The position numbers were made by a program, and so were the translations under genes. Source: Dryocola clanedunensis subsp. sulfonylureivorans (GTDB lineage Bacteria > Pseudomonadota > Gammaproteobacteria > Enterobacterales > Enterobacteriaceae). Taken from it: a stretch of DNA of 64,000 bases. Location of the stretch: NCBI RefSeq assembly GCF_016756775.1, contig NZ_JAERMU010000013.1, forward strand, positions 62,001-126,000, read 5' to 3'. This document shows positions 37,917-46,218 of the stretch, piece after piece; the stretch's first letter is position 1; every line of letters begins with the position of its first letter. A model generated the notes under the pieces. The model worked only from the letters and a program-made list of their open reading frames with translations. It made no database searches and was not told the origin of the DNA.

Positions 37917-38498
37917 TCAGTCTTTATCGATGCGGCTGGCAACGGCACCTTGCTGATCGCGATACTTTGCATCCTGACGGCGGTTATAAGGCCGTGCAGC
38001 AGGGCCTGAGAGCGGCTCGAAGCTCAGCGCACCAATCATCATACCTGGACGCAAAGCCAGCGGCAGTTTACCGGAGTTATAAAACTCCAGAACGATACAG
38101 CCGTGCCAGCCCGGATCGATACGATGAGCCGTGACGTGAACCATTAACCCCAGTCGGGCAAGAGAGGAACGTCCATCCAGCCAGCCTACGAGATCGGAGG
38201 GAATGGTGACCGACTCAAGCGTGACCGCCAGCGCAAGCTCCCCCGGATGAAGGAAAAAAGCGTCCCCTTCATCAAGCACGATTTCGTCACTCATCACCCG
38301 CTCAAGGGAAGCGGTCACTTCGTCTTTAGGCCCGCTCAGGTCGATAAACGGTGCGGTATGACCACTAAAAGTGCGGAATTTATTACCCAGACGTACATCA
38401 ACGGTTGCGCCATTAATACGCTCAACCGGCGGGCGTGGCGTAATAGTTAATCGCCCGTCATCAAGCCAGGCTTCTATATCGCGGTCACACAAGCGCAT
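37917..38498 (-). CDS. dcd: dCTP deaminase
   Basis: Dcd deaminates dCTP to dUTP, the main source of dUMP for thymidylate synthesis in enterobacteria. The 193 residues equal the E. coli trimeric enzyme. Signatures are [18 protein letters not shown] at the N-terminus, [20 protein letters not shown] near residue 110 with the phosphate-binding Ser-Ser-Arg, and [17 protein letters not shown] near 131 with the catalytic Glu 138. It lies 131 bp after udk and 32 bp before asmA. Confidence 0.97.
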   Translation of the reverse strand: MRLCDRDIEAWLDDGRLTITPRPPVERINGATVDVRLGNKFRTFSGHTAPFIDLSGPKDEVTASLERVMSDEIVLDEGDAFFLHPGELALAVTLESVTIPSDLVGWLDGRSSLARLGLMVHVTAHRIDPGWHGCIVLEFYNSGKLPLALRPGMMIGALSFEPLSGPAARPYNRRQDAKYRDQQGAVASRIDKD

Positions 38499-38629
38499 CG
38501 CAGATTCTCCTTATCAGGCAGTTTTGTTTACCCTGCCATACCGGGCGGTAGATAGCCACGGATGGGCAGATAATTACTTGTATTTCATTGTAACTTGCGA
38601 GCACACCCCAAAAACGTACGCACGCTTCT

Positions 38630-39271
38630 TTATTCAAAGAACTGGCTGATTTTCGCTTTCAGAATATCGATAGCAATGCGGTTTTTCCCCCCACGCGGCA
38701 CAATGATGTCGGCGTGCTGCTTCGAAGGTTCGATAAACTGCAGGAACATAGGACGCACGGTTTTCTGATACTGCGCCATCACCGAATCCATTGAACGACC
38801 GCGCTCATTCACATCGCGCTTCATGCGGCGCATCAGGCAGATATCTAGCGGGGTATCAACAAAGATGGAGAAATTCATCTCTTCACGCAGACGGGCATCC
38901 GTCAGCAGCAGAATACCTTCGAGAATAATGACCTTCTTCGGGACCAGATGCACCGTATTTTCAGTACGAGTGTGTTCGACATAGCTGTAAACCGGCAGCT
39001 CAATAGCCTGTCCTGATTTCAGCATCTGCAAGTGCTGGAACAACAAATTGTGATCCATGGCGCTTGGATGGTCGTAGTTAGTTTTGACTCGCTCTTCCAT
39101 CGACAGATGGCTTTGATCTTTGTAATAGCTGTCTTCTGGAATAACACCAATGTTTTCATCACCTACCTGATCGCGGAGTTCACGATACAGCGTACTGGCA
39201 ATTAGACTTTTCCCTGAGGCCGATGCGCCGGCGATCCCAATGATGACGCATTGATGAGACTTGTCAGTCAT
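38630..39271 (-). CDS. udk: Uridine/cytidine kinase
   Basis: Udk phosphorylates uridine and cytidine with GTP or ATP in pyrimidine salvage. The start at 39271 ([20 protein letters not shown]) gives 213 residues, as in E. coli; a 16-codon extension upstream is not conserved. The P-loop [16 protein letters not shown] lies at residues 12-27, the substrate region is [19 protein letters not shown], and the lid has [18 protein letters not shown]. It is the first of udk-dcd-asmA and is divergent from dgcE. Confidence 0.96.
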   Translation of the reverse strand: MTDKSHQCVIIGIAGASASGKSLIASTLYRELRDQVGDENIGVIPEDSYYKDQSHLSMEERVKTNYDHPSAMDHNLLFQHLQMLKSGQAIELPVYSYVEHTRTENTVHLVPKKVIILEGILLLTDARLREEMNFSIFVDTPLDICLMRRMKRDVNERGRSMDSVMAQYQKTVRPMFLQFIEPSKQHADIIVPRGGKNRIAIDILKAKISQFFE

Positions 39272-39626
39272 GTTGTAAACGAGCCTTGTTGACTTAATGT
39301 GAAGGAAGGGCGACGCCAAAGCGTCAAACGCGCCAATTATAGGGAGTTCCGGCGGGTGATACCAGAGTAATGCTGATTCACTTAGGATTTAGCTTAAGCC
39401 AGAAAAATACGCTGCTCACAACATCAACGATATGGGGGCTTTCAGAGGAGAATGTCATAAATGAAAATAAGCGGCATCACGCGGCATTTTTATAACACGT
39501 TGATGTTAAATTATGATCGTACAACATAGGAATTGTAAAATGTTTGTACTAGCATGAACCGAAACAATTCATTTTTTGCATCCGGGCGTTGTACCTGGCG
39601 GCACTGCCTTAACGGATGTTGTGGGA
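39272..39626. other. Divergent intergenic region between udk and dgcE
   Basis: This 355-bp gap must hold the udk and dgcE promoters. The only coding candidate is a 22-codon frame on the plus strand at 39461-39529, with GGAG ten bases upstream. Nothing else could be assigned. Confidence 0.6.
39461..39529 (+). CDS. Possible small ORF upstream of dgcE (22 codons)
   Basis: An ATG at 39461 opens MKISGITRHFYNTLMLNYD and ends at TAG after 22 codons. AGAGGAG lies about ten bases upstream, an acceptable but long spacing, and an ATG-TCA-TAA mini-frame lies between them. I do not recognise the peptide. It could be a leader peptide for dgcE or chance. Confidence 0.25.
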   Translation: MKISGITRHFYNTLMLNYDRTT

Positions 39627-42600
39627 ATGACCAAAACTAAAACAGATAATATTGCCGCCATGCCTCTCCTGTTACTTCTTGTAGGTTTGGGTCTGCTGAG
39701 CTTCGTTTTTACGCTCTATTCCCTCGAATTAACGTTGCTCGGTACCGTTCTTGCTCCGTTGTGGTTCCCTACCTCCATCATGATGGTGGCTTTTTTTCGT
39801 CATCCGCGCCGCCTGTGGTTCCCCATTATTGTTGCCTGCTCCCTCGGCAGCCTCGCTGCGGCAGTCGTCCTCTTTCCGATTACCGAGATAAATTTAGGCT
39901 TCACGGCTATCAATATCCTCGAAGCCCTGATTGGCGCAATATTGATGCGCCGTTTCCTGGCGCAAAAAAACCCGCTGCAAAACCTTAATAGCTGGGTGCG
40001 ACTTTCATTGTGCAGCGCAGTGGTGCCTCCTCTTATTGGAGGAGCATTTGCCGTCTGGCTTGCTGGCCCGGAAGGCGGATCTGCGGCAAAGACCTTTTTC
40101 GTCTGGGTATTGTCCGAAGCCATTGGCGCATTAGCTTTGCTGCCAACAGGATTACTTTTTAAACCTCACTATCTGCTGCGCACCCGCAATCCAGAACAGC
40201 TGCTGGAAACCGCGCTGACGTTGATTGTCACTCTGTTGCTGAGCTATTTTGTGCTGCGTTTTATGCCGTGGCCTTTTACCTTTATTATCGCCTTCCTGAT
40301 GTGGAGCGCTATCCGCCTCCCCCGCCTGGAGGCTTTCATTATCTTCCTCGGTACGTTGATGGTCGTTTCTGCCATGATGGCCACCAATAATGTCTCAATG
40401 ATAACGCCGCATGCCACGGTGGTGGATAACGCGCCGTGGCTGCCGTTCTTAATGATCCTGCTTCCTGCCAACGTCATGACCATGGTCATGTATTCGTTTC
40501 GTGAGGAGCGCAAACACATCACGGAAAGTGAAGCGCGCTTTCGTAACGCCATGGAGTATTCTGCCATCGGTATGGCGCTGGTCTCCATTGAAGGTCACTG
40601 GATTCAGGTCAATAAATCGCTGTGCAAATTCCTGGGCTATACGCCTGCTCAACTGCACGCACTGACCTTCCAGCAGATTACTTATCCCGAAGACCTTCAT
40701 GCGGATTTGATTCAGTTAGACAAACTGGTTTCCGGCGAGCTGAACAGCTATTCCATGGAAAAACGCTATTACACCAGCAAAGGTGAGGTTGTCTGGGCCC
40801 TGCTGGCCGTTTCAGTCGTGAGAGATACCGATGGCTCCCCGCTCTACCTCATCGCCCAAATCGAAGATATAAACGATCTTAAGCACACCGAGTGGGTCAA
40901 TAAACGCCTGATGGAGCGCATCACGCTAGCCAATGAGGCTGGCGGTATCGGCATCTGGGAATGGGACCTGACAAGCGACGTGATCAGCTGGGACAGAAGG
41001 ATGTTCGATCTTTATGAGGTCGACACCCACATCAAACCAACCTATCAAATTTGGGCCGAGTGCCTCCTGCCGGAAGACCTGCCCGCGGCAGAGAGCGTGG
41101 TGCATGAATCGCTGCGTGCCCGCATGCCGTTTAAAATGGAATACCGCATCAAGGTGAAAGACGGTATTCGCCATATCCGCTCGCTGGCAAACCGGGTGCT
41201 GAACAAAAATGGCGACGTTGAGCGCCTGCTTGGCATCAATATGGATATGACGGAAGTTAAACAGCTTAATGAAGCGCTTTATCAGGAAAAAGAGCGTTTA
41301 CACATTACGCTGGACTCCATCGGCGAAGCGGTAATTTGTACCGACATCGACATGAATGTCACCTTTATGAACCCGGTGGCAGAGAAGCTGAGCGGCTGGC
41401 CGCAGGAGAGCGCTACCGGCCAGCATATCTTGTCGATCCTGCGCATTACCTTTGGCGATAACGGCCCGGTAATGGAGAACATCCACAGCGGTGATTTTTC
41501 CCGCATGGCAATCGAGCAGGACGTGGTGCTGCACTGCCGTAACGGCGGCAGCCACGACATCCATTACAGCATCACGCCGCTGACAACGCTGGACGGTCAT
41601 AGCATTGGCTCCGTGCTGGTCATACAGGACGTCACCGAATCGCGCAAAATGCTCAAACAGCTGAGCTACAGCGCCTCCCACGACAGCCTGACCCATCTTG
41701 CCAACCGGGTGAGTTTTGAAAACCACCTCAAGCGTTTGCTGCAAAGCGCAGGAGAAAACAGACAGCGCCACGCGCTGGTGTTTATCGACCTCGACAAATT
41801 CAAAGCGGTCAATGACAGCGCCGGCCACGCTGCGGGGGACGCGCTGCTTCGCGAGCTGTCCTCGCTGATGTTGAGCATGCTGAGAACCGGCGATGTCCTT
41901 GCGCGTCTGGGTGGCGATGAATTTGGTCTGCTGCTGCCCGACTGTTCTGTCGAGAGTGCTCGCCATATCTCCGAGCGCATTATCAAGAGCATCAACGACT
42001 ATCACTTTGTCTGGGACGGCAGGCTGCATCGCATCGGTGCCAGTGCGGGTATCACCCAGATAGACGCGGACAATCAAATTGCTTCTGAGGTGCTTTCTCA
42101 GGCCGATATTGCCTGTTATGCCTCCAAGCACAGCGGTCGTGGGCGCGTCAGTGTCTATGAACCGCAGCAGCTGATGCAGAACAACCGCCCCCTGCTGCCG
42201 CCTGAAGAGCAGTGGCGCATCATCAACGACAACCCAATTCTGATGATTGCTCAGGCAATTGCGCCGCCACGCGTTCCTGAATCCACCAGCTTCTATCTTC
42301 TGCAGCTGAAATTCTGGAGTAGCGAAGGGGAAGTGCTGGATGAAAAAGCCCTTCGCAGCGGCATAAACGATAATGAACTGCACCACGCTCTGGATCGGCG
42401 CGTATTCAGCGAATTCTTCCGGGAGTTTGCCCCGCAGATAGCGCAAAAAGGTTTTGGCGTGGCGCTCCCGATCTCCAGCGCGGGGCTGGCCAGCGACAGC
42501 TTTGTTGATGAACTGCTGACACTGCTTGAGCGCAGCCCGCTGCCTGCAAGGCTTCTGCATTTGCAGATTGGCAGCCATGTGTTAGTGATGGAGGATGGAA

Positions 42601-42956
42601 GCCTTCATGCAAACCTGCGCCGGCTGCGTGAGTACGGCTGCCAGATGGTGCTCACCCAGCCGGGCCGCGACCTGGATATTTTTGATAAAATTCGCCGCCA
42701 TGACTTCAGCTACATCGTCATCGACCAGGACCTGATCCAGAACATCCACTGCAATCTGATGGATGAAATGATGGTCACCATTATTCACGGTCACGCCCAG
42801 CGGTTGAAAATACAAACCATTGCCGGGCCAGCGGACATGCCGCAGGTGTTTGATACCCTGTCCGGCATCGGGACCGACCTGATATACGGTGAAACGATAG
42901 GCCAGCCGCAACCGCTGGGAATGCTGCTCAGCACCAGCTATTTTGCGATTAACTGA
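39627..42956 (+). CDS. dgcE: Diguanylate cyclase DgcE (YegE)
   Basis: DgcE makes cyclic di-GMP at the inner membrane; in E. coli it feeds the curli and cellulose switch. From the ATG at 39627 it has 1109 residues (E. coli 1105). A MASE1 membrane domain (about 10-290, nine or so helices) is followed by three PAS segments (FRNAMEYSAIGMALVSIEGH, then regions near 430 and 560). The GGDEF domain has RTGD, five residues, then GGDEFGLLLP near 760, so both the product-inhibition site and active site look intact. The C-terminal 230 residues are EAL-like, but the Glu-Ala-Leu motif and metal ligands are absent. An earlier in-frame TTG is rejected. Confidence 0.94.
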   Translation: MTKTKTDNIAAMPLLLLLVGLGLLSFVFTLYSLELTLLGTVLAPLWFPTSIMMVAFFRHPRRLWFPIIVACSLGSLAAAVVLFPITEINLGFTAINILEALIGAILMRRFLAQKNPLQNLNSWVRLSLCSAVVPPLIGGAFAVWLAGPEGGSAAKTFFVWVLSEAIGALALLPTGLLFKPHYLLRTRNPEQLLETALTLIVTLLLSYFVLRFMPWPFTFIIAFLMWSAIRLPRLEAFIIFLGTLMVVSAMMATNNVSMITPHATVVDNAPWLPFLMILLPANVMTMVMYSFREERKHITESEARFRNAMEYSAIGMALVSIEGHWIQVNKSLCKFLGYTPAQLHALTFQQITYPEDLHADLIQLDKLVSGELNSYSMEKRYYTSKGEVVWALLAVSVVRDTDGSPLYLIAQIEDINDLKHTEWVNKRLMERITLANEAGGIGIWEWDLTSDVISWDRRMFDLYEVDTHIKPTYQIWAECLLPEDLPAAESVVHESLRARMPFKMEYRIKVKDGIRHIRSLANRVLNKNGDVERLLGINMDMTEVKQLNEALYQEKERLHITLDSIGEAVICTDIDMNVTFMNPVAEKLSGWPQESATGQHILSILRITFGDNGPVMENIHSGDFSRMAIEQDVVLHCRNGGSHDIHYSITPLTTLDGHSIGSVLVIQDVTESRKMLKQLSYSASHDSLTHLANRVSFENHLKRLLQSAGENRQRHALVFIDLDKFKAVNDSAGHAAGDALLRELSSLMLSMLRTGDVLARLGGDEFGLLLPDCSVESARHISERIIKSINDYHFVWDGRLHRIGASAGITQIDADNQIASEVLSQADIACYASKHSGRGRVSVYEPQQLMQNNRPLLPPEEQWRIINDNPILMIAQAIAPPRVPESTSFYLLQLKFWSSEGEVLDEKALRSGINDNELHHALDRRVFSEFFREFAPQIAQKGFGVALPISSAGLASDSFVDELLTLLERSPLPARLLHLQIGSHVLVMEDGSLHANLRRLREYGCQMVLTQPGRDLDIFDKIRRHDFSYIVIDQDLIQNIHCNLMDEMMVTIIHGHAQRLKIQTIAGPADMPQVFDTLSGIGTDLIYGETIGQPQPLGMLLSTSYFAIN

Positions 42957-43795
42957 TCCGGCTCCCAGCCGTCGCTGTACCAGATATGCAACAGGGCATA
43001 CGATCGCCACGGGTGCCAGCGCTCGGCGTAGCGGCGGATCTGCGCAGGCGTCATACCGGGGAAACGTTGTTTTATCAGGTAGTCGTCAGGTAAAAAGACG
43101 TCACTCGCCTGCCAGCCGCGCAGCGCGAAATAGTTTGCGGTCCAGCGGCCTATCCCCGGCAGCGTAATGAGCTGCTTTACCCCCTGCTCAACATCCTCAG
43201 GCAGCGTGAGCGGAAACTCGCCCGCAGCGACCAGCCGCGCCAGGTTAATAATCGACTCACCGCGCTTAAGCGGCATACCTAACGCTTTCAATTCCTCCGG
43301 GTTCAATGCGGCGAGCCGCTCGGGCGCGGGGAAAAGACGCCATTCGGGAAAACCTGCCAGGGGCACCCCAAACTGCTCCGCCACTTTCCCCGCGAGCTTT
43401 GCCGCCATCGCGACGCTCACCAGCTGCCCCAGAATTGCGCGCACCGCCTGTTCGAACGCATCCATACAGCCGGGCAAACGCAGGCCGGGGCGGGCCACAG
43501 CAAGATCGCCCAGGCTAGCCAGCACGGGCAGTGGTTGACGGCTAAGATCCAGTAACTGCTGGACTTTTATCAGCACTTCATCCGCTACCGGAAGCAGCCC
43601 TTCGGTTAGCGTCACCTTCAGCACATGCCGCTCTTCGTCAGGCTGCAGGGCGATCAGCCCGCCATGCTCGCCAACGGCAAAACTGCGGCAATACTGCTTT
43701 TCATTGACGCTCTCAATACCGTAAACCGCACGGGCGGCGAGAAAGCCAAACATCCACTGCCAGTCATAGGGTGGCATGTAGTTAAGTTCGAACAT
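42938..43795 (-). CDS. alkA: DNA-3-methyladenine glycosylase II
   Basis: AlkA excises 3-methyladenine and other alkylated bases in the adaptive response. The 285 residues compare with 282 in E. coli. N-terminal PPYDWQWMFGFLAARAV and central RLPGCMDAFEQAVRAILGQL are typical. The helix-hairpin-helix reads LPGIGRWTANYFALRGW, and the catalytic Asp lies in VFLPDDYLIKQRFPGM near residue 238. It converges on dgcE with a 19-bp overlap of the 3' ends and is divergent from yegD. A match to the Ada-binding consensus lies upstream. Confidence 0.95.
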   Translation of the reverse strand: MFELNYMPPYDWQWMFGFLAARAVYGIESVNEKQYCRSFAVGEHGGLIALQPDEERHVLKVTLTEGLLPVADEVLIKVQQLLDLSRQPLPVLASLGDLAVARPGLRLPGCMDAFEQAVRAILGQLVSVAMAAKLAGKVAEQFGVPLAGFPEWRLFPAPERLAALNPEELKALGMPLKRGESIINLARLVAAGEFPLTLPEDVEQGVKQLITLPGIGRWTANYFALRGWQASDVFLPDDYLIKQRFPGMTPAQIRRYAERWHPWRSYALLHIWYSDGWEPDQLIAK

Positions 43796-43852
43796 GATCG
43801 ATTCCCTTTTCTTTTGATGGGCTTAGCATAATCGCAAATACCTTATTGCGCC

Positions 43853-43865
43853 TTGCTTTGATATT
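43853..43865 (-). promoter_or_regulatory. Ada-binding box upstream of alkA
   Basis: On the minus strand the sequence AATATCAAAGCAA matches the reported Ada consensus AAT-N6-GCAA exactly. A possible -10 (TATGCT, 43830-43825) lies about 23 bp further on, placing the box across the -35 region, as known for alkA in E. coli. The ATG is 58 bp from the box. Confidence 0.6.
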
Positions 43866-43928
43866 CAGTTGCCCGCAGAGACGCATTCGGCTAAAGTCGC
43901 CCCCCTTCTCACCGGCATGGGGATATTT

Positions 43929-45287
43929 ATGCAATTTATAGGCTTTGATTATGGTACGGCAAACTGTTCCGTTGCGGTGATGCGCGATGGTGCGCCTCAG
44001 CTTCTGGAAATGGAAAATGGTGCTTCCCTGCTTCCTTCTATGCTGTGTGCGCCAACGCGTGAAGCGGTGAGCGAATGGCTCTATCGCCACCATCAGGTGC
44101 CGGCAACCGGCGACGAAACCCAGGCGCTGCTTCGCCGTGCGGTCTCATTTAACCGCGAAGAAGATATCGACGTGCTGCCCGGCAGCGTGCAGTTCGGGTT
44201 AAGTTCGTTGCGCCAGTATATGGAAGATCCGGAAGAGGTTTACTTTGTTAAATCGCCGAAGTCCTTCCTCGGTGCCAGCGGACTGAAGCCACAGCAGGTC
44301 GCGCTGTTCGAAGATCTGGTCTGCGCCATGATGCTGCACATCCGCAATAAGGCCCAGACCCAGGTCGCCGAGCCGATTAACCAGGCGGTGATTGGCCGTC
44401 CGATCAACTTCCAGGGCTTAGGCGGCGAAGAGGCCAACACGCAGGCGCAGGGTATTCTTGAACGTGCTGCTCACCGCGCCGGGTTTGAAGATGTGGTATT
44501 CCAGTTTGAACCCGTCGCCGCAGGGCTGGATTTTGAAGCCACGCTGACCGAAGAAAAGCAGGTGCTGGTCGTGGATATCGGCGGCGGGACAACCGACTGC
44601 TCCGTTCTGTTGATGGGGCCGCAGTGGCACGCCAGACGCGACCGCGAGCATAGCCTGCTGGGCCACAGCGGCTGCCGCGTCGGGGGTAACGACCTTGACA
44701 TCATGCTGGCGTTTAAACAGCTTTCTCCGCTCTTAGGTATGGGTGGGCAAACTGAAAAAGGCATCGCCCTGCCCGTACTGCCGTGGTGGAATGCGGTGGC
44801 CATCAACGACGTGCCTGCGCAAAACGAATTCTACAGCAGCGCCAACGGCAGAATGCTGAACGAACTGGTGCGCGATGCTCGCGAGTCTGAAAAAGTCGCT
44901 TATCTGCAAAAGGTCTGGCGTCAGCGCCTGAGCTATCGCCTTGTGAGGGCCGCAGAGGAGAGCAAAATTGCGCTCTCCGACAGCGAGCAGGTGGCCACGC
45001 TGCTGCCTTTCATTGCCAAAGAGCTGGGCTGCGAAATCACCCAGCCGGAGCTGGAAAGTGCCATCAGCCAGCCGTTGCAGCGCATACTTGAGCAGGTAAG
45101 CCTTGCGCTGGAGAGCAGCGACGTGAAGCCGGATGTGATTTACCTCACCGGCGGCAGCGCCCGCTCACCGATGATCAAACAGGCACTGGCTCAACAGCTG
45201 CCGGGCATTGAGATTGCAGGCGGCGATGACTTCGGCTCAGTCACCGCGGGCCTTGCCCGTTGGGCCGACGTAGTGTTTCGCCGCTAA
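43929..45287 (+). CDS. yegD: Hsp70-like chaperone YegD
   Basis: YegD is a DnaK-family ATPase without the usual full substrate-binding lid; its clients are not known. The start at 43929 (MQFIGFDYGTANCSVAVM) has GGGGAT six bases upstream and gives 452 residues against 450 in E. coli. Actin-fold motifs are FIGFDYGTANCSVAVMRDG (phosphate 1), VLVVDIGGGTTDCSVLLM (phosphate 2, near 218) and VIYLTGGSARSPMIKQAL (adenosine, near 415). Divergent from alkA. Confidence 0.94.
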   Translation: MQFIGFDYGTANCSVAVMRDGAPQLLEMENGASLLPSMLCAPTREAVSEWLYRHHQVPATGDETQALLRRAVSFNREEDIDVLPGSVQFGLSSLRQYMEDPEEVYFVKSPKSFLGASGLKPQQVALFEDLVCAMMLHIRNKAQTQVAEPINQAVIGRPINFQGLGGEEANTQAQGILERAAHRAGFEDVVFQFEPVAAGLDFEATLTEEKQVLVVDIGGGTTDCSVLLMGPQWHARRDREHSLLGHSGCRVGGNDLDIMLAFKQLSPLLGMGGQTEKGIALPVLPWWNAVAINDVPAQNEFYSSANGRMLNELVRDARESEKVAYLQKVWRQRLSYRLVRAAEESKIALSDSEQVATLLPFIAKELGCEITQPELESAISQPLQRILEQVSLALESSDVKPDVIYLTGGSARSPMIKQALAQQLPGIEIAGGDDFGSVTAGLARWADVVFRR

Positions 45288-45311
45288 CCTCTGAATCGAG
45301 CCAGCCGTCAC

Positions 45312-45335
45312 GCCGTGAAGAGATTCACGGCTTTT
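45312..45335 (+). terminator. Rho-independent terminator after yegD
   Basis: An 8-bp perfect stem (GCCGTGAA with TTCACGGC) with a GAGA loop is followed by TTTT. It starts 24 bp after the yegD stop and overlaps the last codons of the antitoxin gene on the opposite strand. Confidence 0.8.
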
Positions 45336-45639
45336 CCAGCTGGATGTGCTTTACGCCGTCAGGGAAATCGATTTGCAGGGAGAGCGTGCCGCCCAGCGCT
45401 TCAATGTAGCGTTTGAGCGTACCGAGCTTTATCTCGTTCCCCCGCTGTTCAATGGCGGTTACCGCAGGCTGGCTGATACCCATCGCCTCCGCCAGCTGCT
45501 TCTGCGACCAGCCCATTTCTTCGCGGATCATGTGCAGGCAGGTTTCAAGGATAAGTGCCTGGGTGCCTTCTGCGACCCGCTTTTGCCTCTCCGGCGGCAG
45601 GGAGGCAATAATTTCTTCAAGCGTTCTGTAATTTTTCAA
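45325..45639 (-). CDS. HigA-type antitoxin, helix-turn-helix protein
   Basis: This 104-residue protein is the predicted antitoxin and autorepressor of a type II pair. It has a helix-turn-helix of the XRE class near residues 42-80: MGWSQKQLAEAMGISQPAVT, then AIEQRGNEIKLGTLKRYIEA. The C-terminus (SLQIDFPDGVKHIQLEKP) resembles HigA-like proteins that pair with Gp49/HigB toxins. Its start overlaps the toxin stop by four bases. In HigBA systems the toxin gene comes first, as here. Confidence 0.85.
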   Translation of the reverse strand: MKNYRTLEEIIASLPPERQKRVAEGTQALILETCLHMIREEMGWSQKQLAEAMGISQPAVTAIEQRGNEIKLGTLKRYIEALGGTLSLQIDFPDGVKHIQLEKP

Positions 45640-45989
45640 TGCTGTTCCTCCAGTGAACTCAGCCAGGCAATAAACTCTCTATCAGCGATTGCGATCATCG
45701 ATTCGTAGAAACGTTTGTCTTTTGATTTATCCCCGGCACAAAGCAGAATTGCCTGCCGTGAGTAATCAAATGCATAGAAAACGCGAAACGGCCTGCCGTA
45801 GTGCCGGATCCTCAACTCTTTCATATTGGCAAAGTGCGATCCCTTCACCGTATCGGCATAAGGTCGCGGTAGCCCCGGCCCCATAAACTGTAAGTTTCCT
45901 ATTGCGTGCAGCGTTTTATCCTGTAACACCTCACTCTGAACGTCAAACCAGTTATCAAAGCATCTTGTTGTCAATACCGTCCATGTCAT
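45636..45989 (-). CDS. HigB/RelE-type toxin of a type II toxin-antitoxin pair
   Basis: This predicted mRNA-interferase-like toxin has 117 residues from the ATG at 45989, which has GGAG six bases upstream; a GTG two codons earlier would overlap that site. It resembles the phage Gp49-like HigB family: GPGLPRPYADTVKGSHFANM, then KELRIRHYGRPFRVFYAFDY and ILLCAGDKSKDKRFYESMI carry the conserved basic and aromatic residues. It lies between yegD and mdtA, where E. coli K-12 has other genes, so the pair is a local insertion. Toxicity is inferred. Confidence 0.85.
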   Translation of the reverse strand: MTWTVLTTRCFDNWFDVQSEVLQDKTLHAIGNLQFMGPGLPRPYADTVKGSHFANMKELRIRHYGRPFRVFYAFDYSRQAILLCAGDKSKDKRFYESMIAIADREFIAWLSSLEEQH

Positions 45990-46000
45990 AGCCACTCCGT

Positions 46001-46018
46001 TATAAACTATAGTTTATA
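46001..46018. promoter_or_regulatory. Palindromic operator of the toxin-antitoxin pair
   Basis: TATAAACTATAGTTTATA is a perfect 18-bp palindrome ending 12 bp before the toxin ATG. A further half-site, AGTTTAT, lies at 46036-46042. Antitoxins of this kind usually bind such a palindrome and repress their own promoter. It is placed to block transcription or early elongation. Confidence 0.7.
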
Positions 46019-46136
46019 TTTTTTAGCGAAACCACAGTTTATTGCTGGAATTTTGAGCTGGATATCATTTCGTTTCCCCCTTGCGAGACGCCTCGAAGAA
46101 AACCGTTTAATCAGAGTTATCCATACAGTATTCCTT

Positions 46137-46154
46137 TTTTCCTCCATTTTTCAG
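46137..46154 (+). promoter_or_regulatory. BaeR box upstream of mdtA
   Basis: TTTTCCTCCATTTTTCAG matches about 13 of 18 positions of the published BaeR box (TTTTTCTCCATDATTGGC), including the central CTCCAT. It lies 64 bp before the mdtA ATG on the same strand, as expected for BaeR activation of the mdtABCD-baeSR operon. Confidence 0.65.
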
Positions 46155-46218
46155 GGCTGCCGGGTCACTACACTAGTATCATTGGCTATATCGTTTCAGG
46201 AAGAGAAGACGTTTAACT

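Noticed and set aside
41298-42578. 426-codon minus-strand frame opposite dgcE
   Set aside because: It mirrors the GGDEF and EAL-like coding region and has no family features.
46019-46218. sib/ibs type I toxin-antitoxin RNAs, present upstream of mdtA in E. coli
   Set aside because: No Ibs-like hydrophobic peptide or Sib repeat could be found here; the gap holds the BaeR box and mdtA promoter.
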